64,000 nucleotides of DNA, from contig JAEVLN010000009.1 in the NCBI GenBank assembly GCA_018350325.1, positions 1,943,388 through 2,007,387 on the forward strand. Direction: 5' to 3'. Below are positions 1 through 12,600 of the stretch, piece after piece. A program made the position numbers and the translations under genes. Below the pieces are notes generated by a model. That model was not told the origin of the DNA and ran no database searches. It saw only the letters and a program-made list of their open reading frames with translations. Each line of letters starts with the position of its first letter. The stretch's first letter is position 1. Source of the stretch: Globodera rostochiensis (lineage: Eukaryota > Nematoda > Chromadorea > Rhabditida > Heteroderidae).

Positions 1-2100
1 TTTGGTCACCTCGAAGTATTTAGTGCGACTCAACAAAGACCGACGAAAGTATTGCCGAATTTTTTAGTATTTTTTAAGAAAAAAAAACTTTTACCACGAT
101 AGGCATAAATAATTGGCATTGAGTAATTTTATTTAATATTTAATTATTTATTATTTATTATTATTTCAAAAAGACGATTCAATTTTTATTATATATTATG
201 TTCAAATATTTTCACATAATTTGCACTTTGCCAAAGCTTATTTTTTTAGAGCTTTTTCACTTCTGAATTATTTAATTTTGAATTTAGCATTAATTAACTG
301 AAAACGATATTATACTTTTTATGTAAATTATCAATTGTAATTTAAACAATTTTTCCCAATAATTTTTTATTGATTGATTTTTTAAATAATTTCTATTATT
401 ATTGTTTTTTAATCTCGTTTTCTCTTATTACAAAGAATTATCTCATTATGTTTTAATTTATAAAAGTCTGTCTTTAGTCATTCATGGCTAAATTTTATTC
501 ATTATATTTCTCATTGACAACACATAAATATTATCTGTATTTTAATTTGTTTCTCAGAGAATTAATTTTATGCATCAAATATAGAATAAAACATTCAATG
601 AATTATTAATGGTAATTTATTGGTAATTTAACAATTTTAATAAATTGTTTGTAAAATAATTTTGAGGGATTTTTTCTGCTCGGGTTGTTTGTGTAGGGGA
701 GCCAGTTACAAATAAATATTATTTACCAAAACAAATGATAATGTCATTTAATTATCTATCATAAAATAAACGACAATGTCTTAAGCAAATTAAAATCTTT
801 CATATATTTTGGCTAAAAAAACTTAAATCAATTTTAAATAATATTAGTTGCAATAAATAATAAAATCAAATAAGTTTTTAATCTTTAAACTAAAAATTAC
901 GTTTCTATAAATCAAACAATGTTCATTTTTAACCCATTTAAAAATTAACCCTAATTTATTCACTAAATATAAATTCAAAAATAATTTTCTTAACAAAGCT
1001 AAAAATTTATAGTAGTAACATAAAAATAGAAGCCTAACAAAGTAGCAAAATAAAGCAACACCTAATTAGATAAAGTATAAATTTATAATTGAAGTTTATT
1101 AAAAACGATAATTACAATAAATATTTCGATCAGTTAGCGATTAATAATATAGCTTTAAAAATTACATTAAAAAACAAATTTTAACAAAGATTAGTCGTTT
1201 ATATTATATGTGCAAGATTTTTATTATGCAAATAAATGCAATGTATCACTCAATCAAATATACAATTTCATTTAAAATTATTCATTTTTAAAACATTAGT
1301 TAAAGCACTAAATATTTTCATAATATGTTGAGAAATCTGCTGTACCAAAATCAGTTTGCTTAAGGTCTCCGCACGAGCCAATGTAAATGTGAGAAACTCC
1401 AGCCTTTAAAGCATCAACGACACGATTACCGTATTGAATTTATATAATTAAAATCATAATTAATTGCGATAATCTCATTGGAAGCTTTTAATATACATAA
1501 ACTTTTTTTAATCAAATAAAACAAAAATTGTCATATCGCGCGCCTATCAATGTTAAATCTCTGAGCAAACACCACAAATAAATATCGCCCTCTGCCGTGA
1601 TTTGGCTACCAAATCTCTCTTTTTTATTTAAAATTCGCGTCGGAGAATGACTGCCAGATGATCATTACGCGGACATTTATTTGCTTAATCTTTCATATTT
1701 CAATATTATTTTTAATAATTTTTTCCAACTTGGATATTTTTGTAAAATCAAAAGAGGATTAAACGTGTAAATTTGATTAACTGATAATAATCATCATATT
1801 TCATGAAATAATAATAAAAATACATTTAAGTTTAAATATTATTACAGCGAAACATTTGTGATTCCAAAAATGACATTTTCCAATAATTAAATTTAACAAA
1901 AAATGAAATAGAAATTTTACAATTAAAATAGATATGTTTTTAAAAACATAAGTAAACTATTTAACTGAAACATTCTACCAATTTATTCATATAAAAAGTG
2001 AACTAAAATATTCAACTATTTACTTAATGGTAATACCTAAATTAAACAAAAACGCTAAATATTTAATTCGAGTTGTTACGGTACTTAAAAACCATTTTGC
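1..2100. other. AT-rich non-coding sequence with isolated GC islets
   Basis: Apart from the NmrA-like exon, islets at 15-60, 665-710 and 1545-1680 have normal GC and short open frames on both strands. I cannot assign them. Confidence 0.4.
1346..1436 (-). CDS. Exon fragment resembling an NmrA-like/NAD(P)-binding Rossmann protein
   Basis: A GC-richer islet reads QYGNRVVDALK, AGVSHIYIGSCGD and LKQTDFG on the minus strand. The pattern GxxVVDAxKAGVxHxxYxGS is typical of NmrA-like and related atypical short-chain dehydrogenases (helix followed by the beta-strand with Y and S). A GT donor (gtacag) follows at 1345. No AG precedes the open part; an in-frame stop sits four codons upstream, so the 5' border is unexplained. 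Single exon or fragment. Confidence 0.45.
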
Positions 2101-3724
2101 ACTATTTGTATGTTGCATGGCAATTTAATGAACTAAAAGTTGTTTTGCGTTAGTTGTTGGATCTTTTTTTTAAAATTTCAATCAATCTTTGATCATATTT
2201 TGATCCATAATTTATAATATAGGTAATTAGTAAATATTTTTTCATTCAGAGATTTTTTTTAAATAGGATTTGTTAATAGAAAAAAAGTAAAATTGACTAG
2301 TTTAAAAATGAGTAACAATTGCATATTTAAATTTGGTGATAAAATAATAAAATAAACATTTATCCAGTATAAACTGTTTAAACTTATTAAAACATTCCGA
2401 ATAATAAAGATGGCTCTCGTTGGTCGACAGCTTTTATGTTGCGTCGGCTCGATGATTTAAACTTTTTAAAAAGATTTTAGTGTTTTTAGGGTTTTTTGTG
2501 TAAGAAAATTTCAGGTTTAACCGTACAAATTAATTTAAATCTTATTTAATATGGTTTTGTTTAGTGATTAAAGCATGTAAAATGAACAATCTCAATTTTT
2601 ATTTTTTAAATTTATGTGGCGGAGTGCCAAAAAATGGGTTTTGTTGAACCTCCTTTCGCTTTTGGCGACAATTTATGCGTTAATGTATTTGCTAAAAATT
2701 TATTTAATGGATTTATTTAATTATGAGCAATCGCAATCAAAAGAAGTCGGAGTTTGGCGTATATTCACTATTTAGTATTAAAAATGATTTTTGTTATTTT
2801 ATTGATTTTATTAGTAATTTAAATATTTTTTTATGTTCAACTAATTTAATTATTACGATTCGACGTGTTTTCAACTTTCCAACAATAAGCCTATAGGGCA
2901 ATTAAGAATTTTTATACACAATTTATTCAGTGCAATTTTTGACAAAAACCTTTGTAAAATGTCAAAAGCATTTATAGACACTAAAATTAAAATGCTATTA
3001 CTCAGCAAAAAATATAAATTTCAAAATAATTAATTTTTTTGAACGAAATGGAAAAAGTGGCTGAAGCAAGGACGGACGCCCCCCCCCCCCGCAAAAATCG
3101 ATGCAAATGATTCGATCGATTTTTTGGTGGGCGGTGAACACACAATACATTCGCTCAGTTCGTTAAACCGGCAGTATTGTCTAATTTAAATTTGCCGATA
3201 TATTCAAAGAGAATTTTTTTTTTTAATTTTGTTTCTAATGTACTTTATTTTGTTTTTAAAGCTTTTTTAAAAGTTGTATGAGTGAATATATTTGCTTTTA
3301 TTTTTAAATTCACTAATTGTTTTAATTGATTAATTTTTTTTTAAATGAATGATGACATTTATTCACGGCAGAATGTATTGTATATTGATGTTGGTGTTTT
3401 AAGATCCGAATCGTTTCGCCCTTCGTTCTTCTATCCCGGCTAATTCAATGTCGTTTCATTCGAATAATAGAAAATTTGATTTAATTCTAATTTTTTTTAT
3501 TGATTTTGGTAAGTATATTCTTAATTCATTATGATCGTATTTTGCTAATTTTAAATTTTTAATATTTTTTATATTGACTGTCTTGTATCTATTTTTTAAA
3601 TTTATTCAATAAGAATTTAAAAAATACAGGAAGATATGAAATGAATTGCGGTTTATTGTTTATTTTTCTTCTTTTTTTAAATTATTCTTGCAAGAGGGAG
3701 AACTTCACTTCCACCAAATTATCT

Positions 3725-4990
3725 TTGCATATGGTTATTTATTAATGGAATTTACTTAATAATTTTCATTCCTTTTTCTTTCAGGTTTTAAATTTATTGC
3801 TTATTGTTTTTTACTTCATTTCAAAACAATTTAGTTATTATATTACTTTTGCCGTTTTTTGTTTTAAATGTTTGTTAATAGATTTATTATATTAGTACTT
3901 TTATAACACTGATGCCTTGGACCGCCGCTCCCAATCAAAAATTGATTAAATTGAATTTTATTTGTGCTATGATATTTAATTTAATAGTTTAAGTATGTTT
4001 ATTTATTATTAACACATAAAATTGTATAAATTTATTTGTATGCGTTTTTAATTATGTTTTATTAACAAAAAGTCTTTATTATCAAAATATTATCGACGCT
4101 TATTTACAATTAATTTCCGTTTTTACGTATTCAAAAAGCATTAATCGTTACAAAATTGATCTGATTATAGCATTATGTGGATATAGATTTAAAAAAGTAA
4201 GTTGATAAACAAACTAAAAAACTTTTTTTGTTGTTTAACATTTTTTCGTTAACTTTTAAGCCGTGTTTTATAATAGATGAGTTCTTGATCCAATGTCGTT
4301 TGGGTTATAAAACCTCTTTTTTTTATTTTTAAAAGCTTTTATCATTTTGTTTAATTTTTATTAACATTTATAAACTAATTTGATGTTAGCTTATTTAAAT
4401 AAAATTTTAAAACAAATATTTAGTGTTTTTATTTTAGAAAAGCAGCGTTTCCATCTTTTTTGATCGTACTAGTAGTGTTAGATTGCTTTATGATTTAGTT
4501 TTAAATTATTATTTTATGCCATAATAAAAATTCGGTAATGATCTGTTAGATCTTTTTTAGCATATAAATTATCTTAGAAATGGTCATTTATTATGGAATT
4601 TATTTAATATTCCTCTTTCTTTCAGGTTATAAATTTATTTTTATTGTTTTTTTACTTCATTTCAAAACAATTGAGTTATTATATTACTTTTGCCGTTTTA
4701 ATTTTTATAAAATCCATATAAATGTGTCAAAAACCAACAGACAACCGGGTCTGGTATTGACTTGTATTGATATGCCAGAGTTACACAAACTATTGCAAAA
4801 ATATTATCGACGCTTATTTTACGTATTCAAATGATCTATAAAACCTTTTTTTTATTTTAGAAGCTTTTATCATTTTGTTTAATTTTTATTACATTTATAA
4901 AACTAATTTTTTATGTTAGCTTATTTAACAAAATTTTTAAAACAAATATAGGTATAGTGTTTTTATTTTAGAACATTAGGGTTTCCATCT
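3725..4990 (+). repeat. Cluster of short diverged direct duplications
   Basis: 3730-3860 resembles 4595-4700 (shared: TTACTTCATTTCAAAACAAT), and 4330-4450 resembles 4860-4990 (shared: CTTTTATCATTTTGTTTAAT). Farther on, 3940-4075 resembles 6215-6330 and 5870-5960 resembles 6495-6595. Confidence 0.75.
3860..3945 (+). repeat. Direct repeat, about 85 bp, second copy at 20640-20722
   Basis: Both copies contain CACTGATGCCTTGGACCGCC and the preceding ATAGATTTATTATATTAGTA. A related fragment (4430-4560) also recurs near 20,165-20,290. Confidence 0.85.
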
Positions 4991-6984
4991 TGTCAAGGCT
5001 AGGTTTAAGGACGAATATATTAATTATGCCATAACTTTCTTGGTTTTGTCCCCTAATTTGTGCAGCTGTTGTTACAAAAGTCAAAAATGAAAAGCATTTT
5101 GGAGAGGCCGGTGATGTCGATAGGTGCCGCCGTCGTTGGAAAAAATGAGTTTTAGTGAATTAAGTTAAGAAAATTTGCTTAAAATTTGTATAGTTTTAAT
5201 GTGAAGCAAAATCAAATCAAGGGCGGATTTTTGATAAAATTGCCATATTTTTAACAATCAAGATAAAGGTTGCTTATGAAAGAAAGCTAGAAGACGGAGA
5301 TAAAATGAAGGAAACGGCAACTTATATGTATCCTGCCATGAACTCTTTAAGTGTTTCTTTAAGCTGCGGCAAAGTTTGTTGGAAAAAAACTTGAATTGTT
5401 AGGAATAAAACACCCAGAAAAACACGGGACCTAATAGTTAGGGCCCGGGCTTTAAACCATCTCGTTGCTTTCAAGTTACAAGTTAATAGACTTAAAGATG
5501 GATCGATTGCTCGCAGCTTCAGGCTACGCGGCCGATCTGAGTATCGAATGGTCTCCGAGTGTCTGCTTCCTAACATTTCTTTGTTGTATGCTTTAAGGTT
5601 TCATGCTGCTAATTGGCTATAACTTTTTTAATTTTATTTTATAGTGTAAGGCATGATATGAATTTGTTAAGACTTGTTGATTAATTTTTAAGTCAGAAAT
5701 TATTTTGTTAAATCTTTTTGTAAATATAAAATTTCTGACCTTTTATTTTAAAATAAAATATTTTTATTTTTAATAGTAGTTTATTTAGTTAGAAAATTTA
5801 AATGATTTAGTTCAATGCTGACTGATCAGCAAGACAATCCTTTTTGACATCACGCACTGCACATTTGCATGGTGCGTAAATCATTTACCTAACTTAAAAA
5901 TAATTTTTTTTAAAGAATATTAATACAAAATTGTAAAATTCAATTTAATTTATTTTAATTTGTTGTTGAGTGTTTAAATTGCTATTAAAAATTAAGGTTT
6001 AAATCGTTTATTTGATCATTTAGCGTTTTTCATTGTTCAGGTTTATTTGATTTTATAAATTATGAGCGTGTTTCCAGATTGGCAAGTGGTACGCATCTAA
6101 GTTTAAAGGTTTAAATTTAATATTTAAAATATCAACAAATTAGTTTATTAATTTTGCAATTTCTTCTGTTATGTCCTGAGGAGGTTTTTCTGTAATGCTT
6201 ATGAGCTCCGCTCCCAAGAAAAAAGTGATTAAAATGAATTTTATTTGTGCTATGATATTAATAGTTTAAGTATATATTTATTTTAACATTAACCGCTAAA
6301 ATCGTGAAAATTTATTTGTATGCGTTTTTAAATTAAAAATTCATAAGCACTTAATTAAACTAACAATGTATATCGTATCCAACTATTTGTAAATTTGCTT
6401 TATAGTTTTACTTTGTTTTGCTAAATTTATTATTAAGTTGAGTGCGTGGCGCATTTACAATTATTTATTTTTAAATATAAAGAAAAAAAAATAAAGTAAA
6501 TCATTGGCCTAACTTAAAAATAATTTTTTTTTTTAAATATTTAATACAAAATTGTATAAAATTCCATTAAATTTATTTTAATTATTTAAGTTGAAATCAT
6601 TATTATGAACTTTTTGTTTGAAAATTTAGAAAATTTTAATTGTAAATGAGTAATACTTAGTGGGGCATTATATTTATTGAAAAAGTTATGCATTTCTTTG
6701 CGTTAATAAAAATCTTTTTGCTTCAAATTAGTTTTTATTCTTTAAATTAAACTGTAATTTGACATATTTAAAATATTTTTGTGCTTTAAAAATATTAACA
6801 TTCGAAGTTTATAAATTTATTTTTTTTTTCGTTTTATCTTTAATTTGGATAAATTTAGCGCTAATTTTGTCTATTTGCTTAAGATTTGGCGCAACATCGT
6901 TTTTAGGCTCGCGGGTCAGTTTCTTAGAAGGGTCCACTCCACCAAATTTGCCCTTTATTATTTAAATTTTAAATTAATTTTTTT

Positions 6985-7130
6985 GCACCGCAACCATTTA
7001 GTTCATCTTTCTACCAATCTGGCATATGGTATGACTCAAACATAGTCTGGCAAATAGTTGCGTGTCGTAATGATTTGCGAGGAGTTTATCGTTTAATACA
7101 TTAGTTTTACTTTTATGTATAGTATAGTGA
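6985..7130 (+). repeat. Direct repeat, about 130 bp, second copy at 15277-15400
   Basis: The copies share ACCATTTAGTTCATC, CTGGCATATGGT, CTGGCAAATAG and AGGAGTTTATC, with several indels, so they are older than most other pairs. Confidence 0.7.
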
Positions 7131-7189
7131 ATTTTTATTTCAGCGATTTAATTTGATATATTATATCGTCATAAGTTCTTTTTGTCGGC

Positions 7190-7410
7190 TTCAAGGCTGG
7201 CGTAAACAAATTTTTTCTTTTCTAAATAAAATGGCTACTGCAACAAAGACATAAATAATTAATTACAAAGTATAAATAATAAAAAAGTAATTCAATATAA
7301 TTATTGTGTAAAAATAAGACTTTCAATACAATTTTATTCTAAAACTTAATGGATTTTTTAACTTTACTTTATTTCTGTCGGTTAAAAATAAACATGTTAA
7401 TTTTAGCGAG
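7190..7410 (+). repeat. Direct repeat with internal deletion, second copy at 49706-49860
   Basis: The copies share GCTTCAAGG, AAATGGCTACTGCAAC and CAATACAATTTTATTCTA. The 49.7-kb copy is about 60 bp shorter in the middle. On the minus strand the second copy keeps an open frame (KVAVAISFRKEKSFVDASLE) that is frameshifted here. Confidence 0.8.
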
Positions 7411-7524
7411 ATTATTAGTCTACAGAAATCTTATTATAATAACTCAGTTATTGTGTTTGAAAATAATTACTCATTTAATGAAAATAAAAAAATAAGACTA
7501 AAAATATAAATTAGAATATAACAA

Positions 7525-7725
7525 AAACTGAACGAGAAATTAATATTATTATATTAAAATCTTTAATTGTTGAGCGAAGCAAATAAATAATACTACATTT
7601 AAAAGATTTAGTATAATAAATAATGCAAAAACAAAAATTTATTTGTGACATTTTACGCTATAAAATTAAATAAAATGTAATAAATATTGGTTAACTTTTA
7701 CATCAATTTGGAAAAAAATTGACTA
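7525..7725 (+). repeat. Direct repeat, about 200 bp, second copy at 31229-31425
   Basis: Shared words include ACTGAACGAGAAATTAATAT and TTTACATCAATTTGGAAAAA, separated by small indels only. Confidence 0.85.
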
Positions 7726-8242
7726 GAAGACCGCTGATCCATTCCCAAGAAAATTGCCGTCTCAACGCGAAAATTAAAAAATAAACAAAAAAAAATGATA
7801 AAAAAAATCAGGACAAACATATTTCAGAATTATTGTTTGTTTGTTATGAAACAACTATTTAATCACATCTGATAGTTTTACGTAAAACAGTGTAAAAATA
7901 AACCATTAATAAAAATTCTATGTTTTATTAATCAACTATGCTTATCAATAACAAATACAGGCAAGAGTTTGATAAATTTAAAATTTTTCAATAAAAAAAT
8001 ATATAAATAATAAACTAACTAAAGCTTAGAAAAACCACAAAAAGCCCACAAGGATCTCAAAAGACACAAAATCCGCTTTTGCATTTCAAAAAAAATCCTC
8101 ATTGGCCTTTCCAAAAACCACATAATGAGGAAAAATCCGCAGATATCACAACCCTGTGTTAAATATTTGAACATTCCTTACAAATTAGCAAAATATAAAA
8201 AAAAAAAATGTTTTCGCCAAGTGCGACGTGCAAGAGTGAGAG

Positions 8243-8400
8243 GTGTTATTTTCTTTTGGGCATCGTCATTGATTTTCCACTACTGTCCATCATGCAAAAA
8301 TTGGAAAATAATATTGAAAGTAAATAATAAGAAAAATAGTTAAATAAATTTAAGAAAATTAAATTATGTAAAACATCTACAAAATACAAAAAAAGTTTTA
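8243..8400 (+). repeat. Direct repeat, about 155 bp, second copy at 50316-50470
   Basis: The copies share CATTGATTTTCCACTACTGT and CATCATGCAAAAATTG, followed by the same AT-rich tail. Together with the 7.2-kb/49.7-kb pair this keeps order and orientation, suggesting duplication of a segment of roughly 1 kb. Confidence 0.85.
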
Positions 8401-9485
8401 AATGCTTCTGATAGTCTTGAAAATAAAAACAAGAAATGTGACGGCAAAATAAAGTCAAAGGATCTAATAGTATAAATTATTATCAATTTGTTTTAACTCC
8501 TTATAAACTAAATATATATTAATAAAAAAATATTCATTATTATAAAAAAATTTAAATTATGTCAAAGGCCGTAAGCTTTTTTAATTTAAAATCAAACTAA
8601 AACAATAATTATTAATTTTTGAGTAAATTAATTACACCATTAATTTTTTTTGAGAATTACTAAAACTTATTGCATACATTCAGTATAAATAGAAAGTATA
8701 TCAAAAAACTAATCTGCAAATAACTTTAAGTTGAATCTGATGCAAGTCGCAACCCGCTATCCAAGCAGACGCACTTACTTAACCAATTAGAGTTAATTCG
8801 AGTCTTATCTAAATTTTTTAATTTGCTGAGTTTGTTATAGTATTGTATTAAGGATTCCTGCAAAAAAATTTATATTAAAATTTTTGATTATTTAAACTTT
8901 TCTTAAACATATCTGTTGGCTAACAATTGACATTATAACAATCTAACGATTTGATTCAAACATATTTTTTAATAATGAAATAAACACTGCGCTTTTGTGG
9001 AATTAGCCTTTTTCTTTTTTATTCATTTAGCTTTTTTATTTTCATATTTCTCATAAATTTTCTTTGATATTATATTTTTACAATATATCTTTTAATTTTG
9101 GATAAATATTTTTTTGATTTTTTCTTTCAAAGAAATAAGGTATTCAATTTTAATTCTGGTTGAATATTTTTTTAAATTTTTTCTTTCAAAGAAATATTTT
9201 TATTCATTTTTTTTCATATATTTATAAAAGTGTTTAAAAATTAATATGTACAGCCATAGAGACAATGACAAAGTAAAAAATAAATATGAATATTTGTATC
9301 AAGTCGTGAAATTCCCTTTTTAGCTGTCACATTTCTTCAGAATACTCATTATGTCCCCTTCAAATTAATTATTTTAATCCAAATTGATACCATTTAATTA
9401 TTTTTAACGAATAGGGGTGATAGTTTTAATTATTTTGTTTTGTTACTTTTAAGTACTTGAATAATGTAAAAGGTATTTAGAATTT

Positions 9486-9930
9486 CTTATTAAATATTTT
9501 TGCTGAAATAATTTTAATATTACAATTATTAGGGACATTTTAATAAATTTTAAATAACTTTAGCAAAGGCTTCGCAGAAATTTAATGAATTCTTCTAAAT
9601 TTTAAGCTTTATATAAAAAATGTTATGTTTTAAGACATAAATTAAATTTAGATTTGCTGAATTTGGTAAGGTATTTTAAATTGATGATTTATAAAAATGA
9701 ATTCTTTAAAACTTCAGATCTTGCTGAATGCTTATTAAATATGTTTGCTGAAATAATTTTAATATTACAATTATTAGTGACATTTTAATAAATTTAAAAT
9801 AACTTTGACAAAGGCATAGCAATTTAAATGAATTCTTCTAAATTTTAGCATTAATTTAAATTATTTAAATGTTTAAGTTTTAAGACATAAATTAGATTTA
9901 GATTTGCATAATTTGGTAATTTATTAAAGA
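9486..9930 (+). repeat. Tandem duplication of an approximately 245-bp unit
   Basis: 9486-9681 and 9731-9930 are diverged copies (shared: GCTGAAATAATTTTAATATT, ACAATTATTAG, GAATTCTTCTAAATTTTA, AAGACATAAATTA). Confidence 0.85.
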
Positions 9931-11639
9931 ATTAAAATTACTGATTTTTTGAGATTATTATGTCAATGATTTCTTTAGAACCTTAGGTCCTGCTGCGCGC
10001 GATATAACCTCTGTTAAATGTTTAAAAATTTATTTGATTTTAATAAATTAGAAATTAAGTACTCTGTACAAATTTGATATTTTAGTGAATTATAACATTA
10101 TAATATTTAATCTTCACAATTAAGCTTTGCTCTCGCGTCTCCTGCATATAATTTTTACTGCTTTTATGCCATTGATTTTTTAACATTATTAATTCCTTAG
10201 GTTGATTTTTTATTACTTTATTAAATATTCCTTTAAACATAATAATCTATGCGACTGTCAATGAAATACTTACACAAGTGCCGCGTGGAGGCTACCTGAT
10301 TTTCAAAATTTTCAGCTATTGATCGATAATTCGCTTTTATTTTTTTCATTTACAAATATTTTATTTTTATTATTTTGCTACATTGATTGCAACTTTTTTT
10401 GGTTGGAATTTCACTTTTTAGCTGTTTGTTTTTGTTTTTGTTCCTCATGACTTCATTGAATTGAAAATTGCAAAAAACTTTTTTATAATTAAATTTTGCT
10501 TTTTGTCGGGAAAATAACTCACATTACTGTTAATTAATTATCAAAAAATATTCATAATACGATCATTTTTTGTTTCGTTCGCCGGCCACATTCACATTGT
10601 ACAATTTGTAGACTTTGATAGCTATTTTTTTTCATTCTAAAAGTTAATTTGCATAAAAAAGTAAAACATTTTAATTCAGAATAGCAAATAGTTCAGATAT
10701 TGCACTTAAAATCCTTTAGGTACGCCAATAGCAAATGTTTGGGACTATTATTTTTTCCATTATTTATTGATGATAATATTGTTAACGCGTATCATCGCAA
10801 ATTATACATTTTAATTATCATTTTGCATAATGTTTAATTTGACTTGCTTTCTGTCGGCTAAACATATTTTTTGATTTTTAAATCTGAATTATTTTTTAAT
10901 TTTTATTCCGATTGAAAGTCAATGTTTATGAAGATATTATCTAATAAACTTTACGGAAGACAAACAAAAGTGGTACTCTTTATTCTAAATTGGAAGCATT
11001 TTCTAGTAATCGTTTTGCAACTGAATACGCATTTTAAATTATTTTGGATTTTTGAATAAGTTTATTAATTTTCCCTTGTTTTTTTTACGAATTTTAAAAA
11101 GATTAGTAATAATTATCCAAATCAGGCATTTTTGGTATAAAAAAAAATTTGCTCTTAAGGCGTACATTTCGTAAACTTCATTAAAAGTAAAAAAATGATC
11201 ATCCACAGAATTTGAAGCATAAACAGATTCAAAGAAAAAATAACAGCTAAAATAAAATATTAAAAATTCTAAAATAGTTACTTTTACAAAATGGCAAATT
11301 TGGCAGTAAAATATTAAAATAATAAGGTTTTTTAGATCCAAATTTTATTATAATAATACTTTTGAAATTTTCTGCTGATCATCGGATACACAGGGGCCAT
11401 AGAAATATGTACGGGAAAACATATCGGTCGACACATGAAAAAGCCACTTAAATAAAGAAATATAATTACAGCTTTTAAACTTTTAGGTCGTTGTTAAATT
11501 AAAAACAATTTACCAAAAGCAAATTAAAGGAATTCGCAGTTAAAATAATTTACCGGAATTATTAATAGTACGAAAAATTAAACAATATGATGGCTTGAAA
11601 AAATAATACAAAAGTTTAACAATATTTTTTACTTCAAAA

Positions 11640-12041
11640 AAAGAAATTGCAAAAGAAAAATAAAAGATATTAAAGTATATAATTTAATTTAAAAAAATTA
11701 AAAAAAGAATAGAGGAATAGAGGAATTATAACGCTCCATTAATTAATCCGACCAAAAAAACAATACCTTTTAGGAAATAAAACAAATTAAAATGAACCGG
11801 TCAATTTTGACATCAGTTATATTAATGAGTACTAATAAATGCTAAAAAAATAAAATAAACAATTTAACAAACTTTTTTAAACTTTATCCTAGTTGAAATT
11901 AAAAAAAAAATTTGATCAGAATCAAAATTTAATTTCACATTAATCAACTTGTGTCTACGATAATTGTTCAGCGTCGTTTATAACAATTAAATGGAAAAAA
12001 ATAAATAATATTATACTGTAAACGAAAAAAGACTAACCACA
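11640..12041. repeat. Large inverted repeat arm, partner at 17.93-18.94 kb
   Basis: 11713-12041 is nearly identical to the reverse complement of about 18610-18940 (shared words include TCCGACCAAAAAAACAATAC and GAACCGGTCAATTTTGACAT). 11640-11790 also matches the reverse complement of about 17930-18077. The partner region itself holds two direct, diverged copies, so this is a mosaic of one repeat family. Confidence 0.85.
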
Positions 12042-12289
12042 ATAAATATTTAATGCAAAAAGTATACAAAAAGGTTTTTCTTTCTAATTATTTTTTTTTC
12101 TGTTCTGTTATTTTTTACTACTTTGAATTTTTTGAAGCTTATTGTTGTTTCAAGTCATTTATTAAACTTTTAATAATTTATACTATTAGCAAAATAGAAT
12201 TTTTATGTGTTAGGAAAATATATTTTACGAAGTTCATTTTATAATTTAAATTTGGAATTTTGGATTTTATTTATTTAAGTTACTGATAG

Positions 12290-12600
12290 ATATTATACGG
12301 AGTGAAGAAGGTTAGACGAGAGATTTGAAAGAAACAGTGTCGAAAGTGAAGAGACTTTTGCCAGAGGATGAGAGAAAATGAGAGAGGAAGAATGGGGCAG
12401 AGATATTGGGCAAATGACTGCGCTGCCCTTGCGGCGCGTGCGTCGCTGACGCGTACGCCTCTCGCTGCTCATTGGCTGCGGATGCGCAACGCTGTCCAAT
12501 TGGAGTGAGTGAGAGAAAGAAGAAAAGAGTGAGGGAAAAAGTGAGAAGAGAAAGAGAGGAAGGAGGGAAAGTGAGTTCGAAGAAGATGGGGTAGACAAAA
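12290..12600. other. Purine-rich tract with a GC-rich core
   Basis: A 310-bp island of GA-repeats (GAGAGAAAGAAG, GAAAGAGAGGAAGGAGGG) surrounds a core of about 110 bp that is the most GC-rich piece of the first 40 kb (12415-12505). The core contains ATTGGCTG and CCAATTGG, i.e. CCAAT boxes on both strands, and several CpG. It could be a promoter or CpG-type regulatory element. Open frames through it are low-complexity and unconvincing. Confidence 0.5.

Larger units (their letters stand above)
2100..7190. other. T-rich block with islets and repeats
   Basis: The plus strand is strongly T-rich. GC islets at 2400-2450, 2610-2757, 3060-3180, 3395-3450, 5000-5160, 5290-5600 and 6890-6960 have open frames, often on both strands (for example KLSPKAKGGSTKPIFWHSAT on minus within 2610-2700). 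No family recognised. Confidence 0.4.
7190..12285. other. AT-rich sequence: A-rich to 8.7 kb, T-rich 8.8-10.9 kb, A-rich to 12.28 kb
   Basis: Only the repeats listed separately and weak islets (7720-7760, 8040-8130, 8730-8800, 10255-10330, 11385-11450) stand out. No gene is supported. Confidence 0.4.

Noticed and set aside
2614..2757. Plus-strand frame MWRSAKKWVLLNLLSLLATI with a membrane-like helix, looking like a first exon of a type II membrane protein
   Set aside because: On T-rich strands hydrophobic open frames arise by chance. The opposite strand has an equally good hydrophilic frame (KLSPKAKGGSTKPIFWHSAT), so neither is secure.
12293..12598. 101-codon minus-strand ORF rich in Ser and Leu
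   Set aside because: It is the translation of the GA-repeat tract; low complexity without domain or start context.
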